DNA of 18,477 nt from an uncultured Lachnospiraceae bacterium (GCA_902795715.1 CADBME010000240.1:1-18477); one strand, 5' to 3'; positions 1 through 7,262 are shown, counted from the stretch's first letter. The notes: a model not told the origin generated them from the letters alone. Translations and numbers: made by a program.

Positions 1-8
1 AGGCCGGG

Positions 9-806
9 ATGGAGAAAAAAGATTCTGCGTTTGTCAGAACGGAAATGTTATACGGTCCGGAAAAAATGGCCCGGCTTGCCTCATGCCATGTCGCCGTTTT
101 CGGAATCGGGGGTGTCGGAGGTTATGTGGTTGAGGCCCTAGCCCGGTCGGGAATCGGAGCCATAGACCTTATTGATTATGACCGGATCGAGAACAGTAAC
201 CTGAACCGGCAGATTATCGCAACAAAAAAAAGCCTTGGGCAGTATAAGACCCAGGCAGCAGCCTCACGAATTCATGACATAGCCCCGGAATGCAAAGTAA
301 GGACCTGGCAGACTTTTTTCCTGCCGGATACCAGAGACCTGTTTCATTTCGAAGAATATGATTATGTAGCAGATGCCATTGACACGGTAACCGGCAAACT
401 GCTCATTATCGAATGTGCAAAAGAAGCCGGCGTTCCCGTCATATCCTGCATGGGAACCGGCAATAAAATCAACCCATGTGCCCTGGAAGTTGCAGACATC
501 TACTCTACATCGGTCTGTCCTCTGGCAAGGGTCATGCGCAGAGAATGCAGGAAAAGAGGAATCGAATCACTGAAAGTAGTTTACTCCAGGGAAAAGCCGA
601 TCCATCCGGCTGATTCGACTATTTCCGCTTCTCCCTCAGGGACGGCTGAGGAATCCTTTACTGTACTTCCTTCTGCAGCCGGTCCTGAGCTTGAAGGGCC
701 ATCAGGAAGAAGGTCTGTGCCCGGTTCAGTGGCTTTTGTACCATCCGTGGCAGGGCTGATCATAGCCGGAGAGATCATCAACTCCCTGACAGGAATGGAA
801 AGATGA
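9..806 (+). CDS. tcdA: tRNA threonylcarbamoyladenosine dehydratase (TcdA/CsdL, E1-like)
   Basis: A 265-residue ThiF/MoeB/HesA-fold protein. TcdA enzymes use ATP to cyclise the t6A modification at position 37 of ANN-decoding tRNAs to ct6A in the cytoplasm. The Rossmann nucleotide-binding loop GIGGVGG lies at residues 32-38, the E1-like motif NLNRQ at 64-68, and the family block around MGTGNKINP at 148-156. The C-terminus carries the typical GSVAFVPSVAGL segment. A Ser/Pro/Gly-rich stretch at roughly residues 202-235 seems longer than in relatives I recall and may be a loop insertion. The start ATG sits 8 bases from the window edge with a purine-rich AGG just before it, so an upstream start cannot be fully excluded. 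It converges on lexA and is followed by two hairpins. MoeB/ThiF is the main alternative, but there is no thiamine or molybdopterin context. Confidence 0.9.
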   Translation: MEKKDSAFVRTEMLYGPEKMARLASCHVAVFGIGGVGGYVVEALARSGIGAIDLIDYDRIENSNLNRQIIATKKSLGQYKTQAAASRIHDIAPECKVRTWQTFFLPDTRDLFHFEEYDYVADAIDTVTGKLLIIECAKEAGVPVISCMGTGNKINPCALEVADIYSTSVCPLARVMRRECRKRGIESLKVVYSREKPIHPADSTISASPSGTAEESFTVLPSAAGPELEGPSGRRSVPGSVAFVPSVAGLIIAGEIINSLTGMER

Positions 807-821
807 TAAGAAGATGATAAG

Positions 822-892
822 AAAAATGCCGCCGCGGCTGCCATAGCCCCCCTGTTAACAGAATGGGGCATGGCATGCTGCGGCGTTTTTTT
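822..892. terminator. Bidirectional terminator between tcdA and lexA
   Basis: A long imperfect hairpin. GCCGC (828-832) pairs with GCGGC near 880-884, GCCATAGCCCC pairs with GGGGCATGGC, and the perfect palindrome CTGTTAACAG (852-861) sits near the tip. It is preceded by AAAAA (822-826) and followed by seven T (886-892), so it has a U-tract when read on either strand. That suits the convergent tcdA and lexA genes. Confidence 0.8.
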
Positions 893-896
893 AATC

Positions 897-921
897 AGTG
901 GGCCCGGCGGCCCACTTTTTT
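897..921 (+). terminator. Second rho-independent terminator after tcdA
   Basis: Perfect 8-bp stem AGTGGGCC (897-904) / GGCCCACT (909-916) with a CGGC loop, running straight into six T (916-921). On the minus strand no T-tract directly follows the stem, so it should act mainly on plus-strand read-through from tcdA towards lexA. Confidence 0.8.
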
Positions 922-959
922 GTTTACAATAAAAACAGTTTTACAGAAATAAATGAATT

Positions 960-1586
960 CTAATTCATATCCCGATACAGACCGATCACAGTCCCGGTAA
1001 TAGAGAAGGGACTGTCGGCTGGGACGATGATATCCTCCATGCTCTCGTTCTCCGGGTGAAGACGGATGGCATTGCCATCCTTGTAAAAACGCTTGACCGT
1101 AACCGAATCATCCAGCAGGGCTACGATGATATCTCCGTTGGAAGCACTGGGAGACTCCTCAACCAGAATATAATCTCCGTCAAAAATACCGGCATCGATC
1201 ATACTTTCCCCACGCACCTTGAGCATGAAAGTCTGCTTGTTGTTAACAAACTCAGGAAGAACAGGAAAATAGCCCGTAATATTCTCAACAGCCAGAATAG
1301 GCTCACCGGCAGTAACTGTTCCTATGATAGGAACATTCACAAGCTCGCGCCTGGCAAGATTGAACTGATCATCCATGATCTCGATGGCTCTGGGTTTGGT
1401 CGGGTCCCGGCGGATGTAGCCGTTCTTCTCAAGGGTCTCAAGGTGGGAATGAACGGAAGAAGTGGACTTGAGGTGAACAGCAGCTCCGATCTCCCGCACG
1501 GCAGGCGGATAACCCTTTTTAAGAATACAATCCTTAATATAGTCCAGAATCTCTCTCTGCTTCGCACTTATTTTCCCGAATGCCAT
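960..1586 (-). CDS. lexA: SOS response transcriptional repressor LexA
   Basis: A 208-residue LexA, full length for the family. It represses DNA-damage genes and is inactivated by RecA-stimulated self-cleavage. The N-terminal winged helix-turn-helix spans about residues 1-70, with the YPPAVREIG and STSSVHSHLETLEKNGYI segments. The cleavage site is Ala93-Gly94 in TAGEP. The serine protease dyad is Ser128 (GESM) and Lys165 (VTVKRF). The ATG at 1584-1586 was chosen because GGAG lies 8 bases before it and it gives the standard MAFGKIS start. The reading frame is open further upstream to about 1826, but that would read through the promoter and operators and has no family-like sequence. It is divergent from the YneA-like gene, as lexA and yneA are in Bacillus. 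LexA boxes upstream imply autoregulation. Confidence 0.97.
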   Translation of the reverse strand: MAFGKISAKQREILDYIKDCILKKGYPPAVREIGAAVHLKSTSSVHSHLETLEKNGYIRRDPTKPRAIEIMDDQFNLARRELVNVPIIGTVTAGEPILAVENITGYFPVLPEFVNNKQTFMLKVRGESMIDAGIFDGDYILVEESPSASNGDIIVALLDDSVTVKRFYKDGNAIRLHPENESMEDIIVPADSPFSITGTVIGLYRDMN

Positions 1587-1641
1587 ATCATAATCTCCTT
1601 TATCCAAAATGCCGGCAGCCTGACCGGCTGCTTCCAAACAG

Positions 1642-1655
1642 CAAACATATGTTTT
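1642..1655. promoter_or_regulatory. LexA-box-like operator 1 (lexA proximal)
   Basis: CAAACATATGTTTT has the ACATATGT core of the Bacillus-type consensus CGAACATATGTTCG, with three mismatches in the outer positions. Its place over the predicted lexA start site supports autoregulation. It is the weakest of the four sites in the outer arms. Confidence 0.55.
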
Positions 1656-1659
1656 CTTT

Positions 1660-1688
1660 ATCATATCACAGTTTTCTTTTGAGGGCAA
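1660..1688 (-). promoter_or_regulatory. Candidate lexA promoter (sigma-A type)
   Basis: On the minus strand, TTGCCC (-35, 1683-1688) and TATGAT (-10, 1660-1665) are separated by exactly 17 bases. A LexA-like palindrome lies just downstream at 1642-1655, where it would cover the transcription start. Confidence 0.6.
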
Positions 1689-1717
1689 GAGGGGATTGCC
1701 GGCAATCCTGAAAATAT

Positions 1718-1731
1718 CGAAAATATGTTCG
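1718..1731. promoter_or_regulatory. LexA-box operator 2
   Basis: CGAAAATATGTTCG differs from the Gram-positive consensus CGAACATATGTTCG at one position only (A for C at position 5). It lies upstream of both candidate promoters, just before the -35 of the plus-strand promoter. Confidence 0.7.
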
Positions 1732-1739
1732 GATTCTGC

Positions 1740-1768
1740 TTGACAAACAAACGAGTGTTCGGTATAAT
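1740..1768 (+). promoter_or_regulatory. Perfect-consensus sigma-A promoter of the YneA-like gene
   Basis: TTGACA (1740-1745) and TATAAT (1763-1768) are separated by 17 bases. Both boxes match the consensus fully, and a LexA box fills the spacer. A very strong promoter under tight repression is expected for an SOS gene. Confidence 0.85.
1748..1761. promoter_or_regulatory. LexA-box operator 3, between -35 and -10
   Basis: CAAACGAGTGTTCG fits CGAAC-N4-GTTCG with one mismatch in the conserved arms. It lies wholly within the spacer of the consensus promoter, so LexA bound here would directly block RNA polymerase. Confidence 0.75.
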
Positions 1769-1780
1769 CTGGATACAAAC

Positions 1781-1794
1781 AGAACAAATGTTTG
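1781..1794. promoter_or_regulatory. LexA-box operator 4, downstream of the promoter
   Basis: AGAACAAATGTTTG fits CGAAC-N4-GTTCG with mismatches only in the outer C and one inner C. It begins 12 bases after the -10 element, in the initially transcribed region. Confidence 0.65.
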
Positions 1795-1911
1795 AAAAGT
1801 GCTGAGCTCAGACATAATGAAGACATAATGAAAGCAATATTGATATCAGATTGGAAGCAATAATAGAAAGTTGGAGTTATAGATTTTGGATTGAAAGAGG
1901 GGGAGTGTATT

Positions 1912-2478
1912 ATGGCATTTATTATAAATCAGAAAAAAACATGTCAGGTGACGGGAACCGGATATGGAGACCAGAGAGGCAGGGGACGGATGGATCATGC
2001 CGGAAGGGAAGGGATTTCCGCGCGCCGGAGAGCGGCAGCGGCCAGAAGACATCGTCTTTCTCAGGGAGACCATGAGGAAAAGTGGGGGAGACTTCAAAAA
2101 AAGATGGACAGACAAAGAATTTCCTCCCATAAAAGCGGGGCGGAGACCAGGACAAGGTCCTTAAGCGCTAAGCCCTCTTTTCGGCTGATCAAAGTCCTTC
2201 TTCTGGCACTTTGCCTTGCCGGGATCCTTTGTTTTAATCCCCTTCCGGGCTTTTTCCATCCGGCAGGTGACCAGGTTAACGCCAGTGTCCTGACTGAAGA
2301 TATAGTCTATGAAGTGATCGAGGTGAAAAAGGGGGATACACTATGGTCTATCGCCGGGGAATACTACAAGCCGGAATACCGGAGCATCCCGGCCTTTATT
2401 GAAATGATCAAAGAGTGCAATCATATGGAAAATGACCGGATTTACGCGGGATCTTATCTCATGGTACCCCGAAAGTGA
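1912..2478 (+). CDS. YneA-like LysM membrane protein, candidate SOS cell-division inhibitor
   Basis: A 188-residue protein with a strongly basic N-terminal region (residues 20-92, rich in Arg/Lys), one hydrophobic segment (about 92-110) and a C-terminal LysM domain (about 133-186, including the VKKGDTLWSIAGEYY start). LysM binds peptidoglycan, so this domain should be outside the membrane. In Bacillus the LysM membrane protein YneA, encoded divergently from lexA, delays septation during SOS. Position, LexA-controlled promoter and LysM support the same role here, which remains inference. The ATG at 1912 was chosen because GGGGGAG lies 7 bases upstream; a TTG at 1891 in the same frame has no such site. 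Bacillus YneA is about 105 residues, so the long basic N-terminus is unusual. Confidence 0.75.
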   Translation: MAFIINQKKTCQVTGTGYGDQRGRGRMDHAGREGISARRRAAAARRHRLSQGDHEEKWGRLQKKMDRQRISSHKSGAETRTRSLSAKPSFRLIKVLLLALCLAGILCFNPLPGFFHPAGDQVNASVLTEDIVYEVIEVKKGDTLWSIAGEYYKPEYRSIPAFIEMIKECNHMENDRIYAGSYLMVPRK

Positions 2479-2601
2479 ACAGAATACCGGCCTTACAGGC
2501 GGTCTTAGTCAGTATTTTGACTGCCTGCCTCACAGGGAGTCCTTGTGCGGCCTGATCAATGTCTTGATGGCCGGCTTCATGGAATCCTTCTGTGGATTTG
2601 A

Positions 2602-3687
2602 TTATTGTTTATTGTTTTCGGCTGCGGGTGCGGATGAGGGTTCCCGCAGCTGAACTTTTCCGGCAGCCATTCTTCGACGTTCATCTTCCATGGCGGCATA
2701 ATGCTTCCGGGTTGTGTTAACATCCCTGTGACCGAGAACATCCGCAACCAGATAGATATCACCGGTTTCCTTATAGAGCTGGGTGCCGTAGGTACTGCGC
2801 AGTTTATGCGGGGTTATTTTTTTCAGTGTTGTTACGGTTTTTGAATACTTTTTGACAAGGTTTTCGACAGCCCTCACACTGAGTCTGCTCCGCTGCATGG
2901 ACAGGAAGAGAGCATTTTCCGATCCCTCTTTGGGAAAAATCAATTCCCGTTCGTCCAGATAATTGATCAGGGCTTCCCGGACCTCCTGGCCGAAATAGAG
3001 AATAACCTCCGCTCCGCCCTTGCGGTGTATTTTCATACCGTTGGTGTCAAAATCAAGATCCGTGATATCCAGCCCGACACATTCCGATACACGGATCCCC
3101 GTGCCCAGAAGAAGGGTCATGATGGCCAGGTCACGAACCCGGGTCTTGTTATGGTATTTTTGCTGGGATTTTGTCAGTTTGTCTCCCTGCTCCACGCTGT
3201 CAAGCAGCCTGGCTACCTCATCCGGTTCAAGACGGATGATGGCCTGTTCGTGCTTTTTGGGGAGATTCAGGAGGCTGGCCGTATTATTACGGATCTGCTG
3301 TTTCTGATAGAAGTATTTATAGAAAGTGCGAATGCTGGCCGTCTTTCTCATCCGGCCCCTCTCTTCATTGGTGTGGACCTTGTTGTCCGGATCTTCATAG
3401 ACTTTAAGGTAATCCATATAGTCTTCAAGCATGGACAGTGTCACCTGGTCAAGAATGGAAAGAGGCCATTCTGTCAGCGGGTGGGCACAGAGTTCCGGAT
3501 ACTCTGATTGGAGAAAGCGGAAAAAGACCCGAAGGTCATAGGCATAGGCGATTCGGGTTCTGGATGAAGTCTGCGGTTCAATTCCCCGGAAGAATTCCCT
3601 GCAGAAGGAGGGAAGCTCACGGAGCAGTCTGCGGAGACGTTTTTCATTTTCTATATTAACTTTATCGTTATAATCGGGTATACTCAT
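2602..3687 (-). CDS. Tyrosine recombinase/integrase (XerC/XerD-like)
   Basis: A 361-residue site-specific recombinase. The N-terminal SAM-like core-binding domain spans about residues 25-145 and the catalytic domain about 155-340. All catalytic residues are present: Arg199 (GTGIRVSE), Lys223 (HRKGG), His294 and Arg297 (TPHKLRSTYG), His320 (LGHRDV) and Tyr330 (TRKHYAAM). The enzyme should therefore be active in DNA cleavage and rejoining. Length exceeds classic XerC/XerD (about 300) because of added N-terminal residues and a short C-terminal tail. The ATG at 3687 follows GAGG at a 7-base spacing. No integrase partners, excisionase or att-like repeats are seen nearby, so it looks like a resident chromosomal recombinase and not part of an integrated element. 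Its own target site is not evident here. Confidence 0.9.
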   Translation of the reverse strand: MSIPDYNDKVNIENEKRLRRLLRELPSFCREFFRGIEPQTSSRTRIAYAYDLRVFFRFLQSEYPELCAHPLTEWPLSILDQVTLSMLEDYMDYLKVYEDPDNKVHTNEERGRMRKTASIRTFYKYFYQKQQIRNNTASLLNLPKKHEQAIIRLEPDEVARLLDSVEQGDKLTKSQQKYHNKTRVRDLAIMTLLLGTGIRVSECVGLDITDLDFDTNGMKIHRKGGAEVILYFGQEVREALINYLDERELIFPKEGSENALFLSMQRSRLSVRAVENLVKKYSKTVTTLKKITPHKLRSTYGTQLYKETGDIYLVADVLGHRDVNTTRKHYAAMEDERRRMAAGKVQLREPSSAPAAENNKQ

Positions 3688-3732
3688 TATGTTGCCTCAT
3701 ATACTATCGGAAAATGCTTTTGGCTGACGGAT

Positions 3733-3762
3733 TTTATAACATCATAACACGACCATTGTAAA
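3733..3762 (-). promoter_or_regulatory. Candidate promoter of the tyrosine recombinase
   Basis: On the minus strand, TTTACA (3757-3762) and TATAAA (3733-3738) are separated by 18 bases, about 45 bases before the recombinase ATG. The match is moderate. Confidence 0.4.
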
Positions 3763-3773
3763 TTTAAAAGCTT

Positions 3774-5138
3774 ATGAAGAGAATTATAAAAAACCTGCTC
3801 TGTGTCATGATACTCATGATTCTGATCATTCTTTCCTGGGGAGCTGTCTATAAAGTGTCCCTCCGCTTTCCGGCTCTTGCTTACTATCAGGAAAAGTGTC
3901 TTGAATACTGGAAAGGATTCGGGGATCAGTCCGGTGCAGAGGAAGATGAAGTGGATAAAGAACTGGAAGACAGGGGAGTCTGGATCAGTTACCTGGAGAT
4001 GGCTGATTTCCTGAAAGCTACGGATGGATCGGAAAAAGCCTTTCGCGCTTTTGCCGAGAGGATGGTTCTTCACTCCAAGGAGATGGGTTTTAACGTTATC
4101 ATCTTTCAGGTCAGACCTTTTGGAGATGCCCTGTATGCCTCTGAAGTATTTCCTTGGTCTGCATATATCAGTTCAGAACAGGGACAGTCCCCGGGCTATG
4201 ATCCTCTAGAAATCATGGTAAATCTGTGTCATGAGCATGATATGTATATCGAAGCCTGGATCAATCCCTACCGGATTGCAACAGACGATATGGAACTGTC
4301 TGAGGATAATCCGGCCTCCGGATGGATAAAGGAAAAAAGCCGCAATGTTCTCCATTATAAGGGAATATACTATTACAATCCCTCTTCCCGGAAAGTGCGG
4401 GAATTAATTGCAAAAGGAGTCCGTGAGATCGTCTCCTCATATGACATAGACGGCATACATATGGATGATTATTTTTATCCGGAGTTCACTGAGGAAAACG
4501 TAGAAAAGGTTTTTGATGCCGCAGATTATTTTGACGGCATCCGGGAGGGCAAGATTCCGGAATCCCTTTCTATTTCCGAATGGAGAAGAAAAAACGTGGA
4601 CGCTCTGGTAGGCCTTCTCTACAAAACAGTGAAAGATGTGGATAAAGAGGTTCTTTTTGGAATCAGTCCAAACGGAAATCCGGATCTCTTATCCAGCGAT
4701 CTGATCTACTATGTGAATCTTGATCGCTGGCTGGAGGAAGAAGGATTTGTTGACTATATCATGCCCCAGCTATACTGGGGTTATCATAATCGATACGCAC
4801 CATTTGAAGAGGTACTCGGGTGGTGGGATCAAAAAGTGAAAGGAAGTCATGTCACCCTTTATATCGGATTGCAGGCCTACAAAATCGGAGGTCTGGAACT
4901 GGAAGACGGAAGCGGTGAGGAAGAGGAAATGATGGATCCTGAACTCCTGACAAGGCAGATTCGAACCCTGGATGTTATGAAGAATGTAAACGGTTTCTGT
5001 GTGTTCAGCTATCAGTATCTGGACCCGGATCATCCATGTTTTTTTACAGATGAAGATAAAGACTCTTCCTCCCACATTCTGCTTCTCCGTGATCTGGTAG
5101 ACTCTCTTGATAAAGAAAAGGATTTTTATCCGGACTAG
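3774..5138 (+). CDS. Membrane-anchored GHL10/DUF187 family glycosidase-like protein
   Basis: A 454-residue protein with an N-terminal signal-anchor (KRIIKN followed by a hydrophobic stretch at about residues 8-25, no lipobox), placing the catalytic part outside the cell. The rest fits the glycosyl-hydrolase-like 10 (DUF187, YngK-like) TIM barrel: RGVWISY at 67-73, a QVRPFGDALY-type strand at 112-121, EAWINPYRI at 160-168, and YDIDGIHMDDYFYP at 223-236, whose acidic pair is the likely active site. QLYWG is near the C-terminal end of the barrel. The substrate is unknown; envelope polysaccharide is a reasonable guess. The start is uncertain: a stop codon lies just upstream at 3765-3767, so ATG 3774 is the first possible, yet no good Shine-Dalgarno precedes it. 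The histidine kinase gene follows after 115 bases in the same direction. Confidence 0.85.
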   Translation: MKRIIKNLLCVMILMILIILSWGAVYKVSLRFPALAYYQEKCLEYWKGFGDQSGAEEDEVDKELEDRGVWISYLEMADFLKATDGSEKAFRAFAERMVLHSKEMGFNVIIFQVRPFGDALYASEVFPWSAYISSEQGQSPGYDPLEIMVNLCHEHDMYIEAWINPYRIATDDMELSEDNPASGWIKEKSRNVLHYKGIYYYNPSSRKVRELIAKGVREIVSSYDIDGIHMDDYFYPEFTEENVEKVFDAADYFDGIREGKIPESLSISEWRRKNVDALVGLLYKTVKDVDKEVLFGISPNGNPDLLSSDLIYYVNLDRWLEEEGFVDYIMPQLYWGYHNRYAPFEEVLGWWDQKVKGSHVTLYIGLQAYKIGGLELEDGSGEEEEMMDPELLTRQIRTLDVMKNVNGFCVFSYQYLDPDHPCFFTDEDKDSSSHILLLRDLVDSLDKEKDFYPD

Positions 5139-5253
5139 CAGGATAAGACATGCTTTTTCCAGCAGCCGGTTACAGATAATTAGCATTTTCTTCACAGGCC
5201 AGTCACATTTTCCCTTTATGATTATAGGCAAATGGACTGGCAAGGAGTGTATT

Positions 5254-6828
5254 ATGATTCGATCGATTCGGTTTAAAATGACGGTGGTACTTATATTGAT
5301 TCTGGGCGGCGTGCTGTTCTTTGCCTATATAATGAACAGTCTTTTTGCCGAGCAGTACTATGTGGACAGAGAGAAAAGAAATCTGCTTGATGCCTATCAT
5401 CAGATTGACACGGCTATGAAAGAAGGGGAGGATTCCGGGAATCTGGATAATGTTATTGAAGATTTGTCCATGGAATCGAATATCAAAATCCTGGCCCTTC
5501 AAATATCCGGAAATATTCTTTCTCTAAAAGGCAATAAAGCCAACTTAAGAGACGATGACAGGATGTATGAGGCTATGTTCGGCTATCTGCAGACTATCTA
5601 TATTAACAAGGATTTCCATGAGTGGATGTTTGAAGAGGATCAGGAAGTCAGACAGGAGATTATAAAGAGTCTCAGTGAATCTGAGGATGTGGCGGATCAG
5701 GAGATCTGTAAGCTTATCAAGGAAGGCTGTTTTATCACAGATATGAGAGACAGAAGGGGATCCGATCATGGACTCTATCTGTTCGGATGTAATCGGGGGA
5801 AATACCTGCTTGCCATGAGAATCCCCCTTGCGGATATTCAGGACAGTGCAGCCATAAGCCGTCAGCTTATGCTGCGAATCGGATTACTGGGTATTCTGAT
5901 TGGCAGTATTATCATGTTTTCCTATGCATCCACCTTTACAAAGCCGATCAAGGAGATTGCCGCAGCATCGGAGGAAATGGCCCATCTGAATTTTGATGTA
6001 AAAGTCAGGACAGACCGAAAAGATGAACTTGGTATGCTGGGACACTCCATCAATAGTATGTCAGAGCAGCTCGAACATACCATAGCAGACCTCAAAACAG
6101 CCAATGTTGAATTGCTCGGGGATATCGAAAAGAAAGAGCAGATTGATGAGATGCGTAAGGATTTCCTTTCTCATGTGAGTCATGAATTGAAGACTCCCAT
6201 CGCATTGATCCAGGGATACGCAGAAGGACTGAAAGAAAATATCAATGATGACCAGGAGAGCAGGGACTTCTACTGCGATGTCATCTCAGATGAAGCCATG
6301 AAAATGAATACCATGGTCCGAAAGCTGCTGAACCTCAATCAGATTGAATTTGGCAATAATGCATTGGATATACGAAGATTTGACCTCTGTCAGATGATCA
6401 GCAATAAGATAGCTGCCTCAAAGATTCTTTTTGAAAAGAAAAAGGCCCAGGTTGATTTTCTTGAGGAAGCCCCCGAATATGTCTGGGCCGATGAGCTGAT
6501 GATCGAAGAAGCCTTCAGCAACTATCTGTCCAATGCTTTAAACCATGTCAGAGAAGGCGGACGGATCAGAATATGGTTTGAAAAAAACGAAAAAGATCTC
6601 AGGCTCCATGTAGTCAATCAGGGAAGTCTGATTCCGGAAGAGGATCTTGATAAAGTATGGATTAAATTCTATAAAGTGGATAAAGCCAGAACCCGTGAGT
6701 ATGGAGGAAACGGTATCGGTCTGTCCCTGGTGGCAGCTACCCTGGAAGCTCATGGCAAAGCCTACGGTGTCAACAATCTTGAAGACGGAGTAGACTTCTG
6801 GTTTGATCTCGATCGGGAAAATGCTTAA
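5254..6828 (+). CDS. Sensor histidine kinase (HAMP-HisKA-HATPase)
   Basis: A 524-residue membrane kinase. TM1 is at about residues 9-28, an extracellular sensor region at 30-205, TM2 at 208-226, and HAMP at 227-280. The HisKA phospho-acceptor is His310 in SHELKTPI. The HATPase has an N box around NYLSNALN (423-430), a degenerate G1 box (VVNQGSLI), an FYKVDKART segment and the G2 box GGNGIGL (484-490). All elements for autophosphorylation are present. The sensor region is unrecognised. The ATG at 5254 was chosen because AAGGAG lies 7 bases upstream and gives a normal TM1; the frame is open further upstream without such a site. No response regulator lies next to it in this window, which is unusual for this class. 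It follows the GHL10-like gene and may be co-transcribed with it. Confidence 0.93.
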   Translation: MIRSIRFKMTVVLILILGGVLFFAYIMNSLFAEQYYVDREKRNLLDAYHQIDTAMKEGEDSGNLDNVIEDLSMESNIKILALQISGNILSLKGNKANLRDDDRMYEAMFGYLQTIYINKDFHEWMFEEDQEVRQEIIKSLSESEDVADQEICKLIKEGCFITDMRDRRGSDHGLYLFGCNRGKYLLAMRIPLADIQDSAAISRQLMLRIGLLGILIGSIIMFSYASTFTKPIKEIAAASEEMAHLNFDVKVRTDRKDELGMLGHSINSMSEQLEHTIADLKTANVELLGDIEKKEQIDEMRKDFLSHVSHELKTPIALIQGYAEGLKENINDDQESRDFYCDVISDEAMKMNTMVRKLLNLNQIEFGNNALDIRRFDLCQMISNKIAASKILFEKKKAQVDFLEEAPEYVWADELMIEEAFSNYLSNALNHVREGGRIRIWFEKNEKDLRLHVVNQGSLIPEEDLDKVWIKFYKVDKARTREYGGNGIGLSLVAATLEAHGKAYGVNNLEDGVDFWFDLDRENA

Positions 6829-6852
6829 GGAGAGGGAAAAATAAAAGGCATT

Positions 6853-6932
6853 AAAAAAAGGGTGTTCCGAAACCTATAGGCAGGCGATTAAAGAATAGCC
6901 GTCTGGTCTATAGATTTTGGAACACCCTTTTT
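6853..6932. terminator. Long bidirectional terminator hairpin
   Basis: Arms at 6860-6879 and 6908-6927 (20 bp, two non-Watson-Crick positions) share GGGTGTTCC/GGAACACCC and CTATAG/CTATAG. The stem continues inside with CAGGCG (6881-6886) and CGTCTG (6900-6905). The outside is flanked by seven A (6853-6859) and five T (6928-6932), so it can stop transcription from both the kinase (+) and the small gene (-), which converge here. Confidence 0.8.
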
Positions 6933-6996
6933 ATCCTTGGTGTTCTACATCATATTATTATAAGAAAATTCTATATTGAATACCTTGTATCTTCGA

Positions 6997-7212
6997 TTAG
7001 TCTTCGTAGAGCGGGAAGCTGCCGGACTCATCTTCGTTGAATACATAGTATACAGCGTTTTCTTCAGGTTTGATATAAAGGTCCATCGTTTTGAGATCTT
7101 TAACCTTGCGGTCCTGATTTCCCTCGTCAACCCATACCTTTTTTGCCTTGGCGATAACTTCTTTGCTTTCAATCTGCTTTCCTGCAAACTCCACGTTGAA
7201 TGTAGATTTCAT
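6997..7212 (-). CDS. Small DUF6465-like protein
   Basis: A 71-residue acidic/basic mixed protein without a membrane segment or signal peptide. The segment LYIKPEENAVYYVFN (residues about 45-59) and the overall length fit my memory of the DUF6465 family of small clostridial proteins of unknown function; this assignment is unverified. The ATG at 7212 is preceded by AAAGGAG at about 10 bases. It has its own candidate promoter at 7263-7291 and a shared terminator downstream, so it looks like a single-gene transcript. Real coding is supported by the ribosome site, promoter and terminator. Confidence 0.75.
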   Translation of the reverse strand: MKSTFNVEFAGKQIESKEVIAKAKKVWVDEGNQDRKVKDLKTMDLYIKPEENAVYYVFNEDESGSFPLYED

Positions 7213-7262
7213 ATTAAAAAAACTCCTTTCAACTATCTCTTTAGATTTATTTTCCGTTTTTC

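Noticed and set aside
581..871. Minus-strand open frame overlapping the 3' end of tcdA
   Set aside because: It is antisense to the well-supported TcdA coding sequence, runs into the terminator hairpin and has no recognisable protein features.
1587..1826. Upstream in-frame extension of lexA
   Set aside because: It would translate the promoter and LexA boxes, has no homology-like sequence, and a well-placed ribosome site supports the ATG at 1586.
2549..2572. Hairpin GGCC-TG-ATCAA/TTGAT-GGCC between the YneA-like gene and the recombinase
   Set aside because: The stem has a bulge and no T-tract on either strand, so I could not call it a terminator.
3688..3773. Possible dif-like Xer target next to the recombinase
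   Set aside because: The AT-rich sequence near 3731-3750 only loosely recalls a dif arm; no paired 11-bp arms around a 6-bp spacer are visible.
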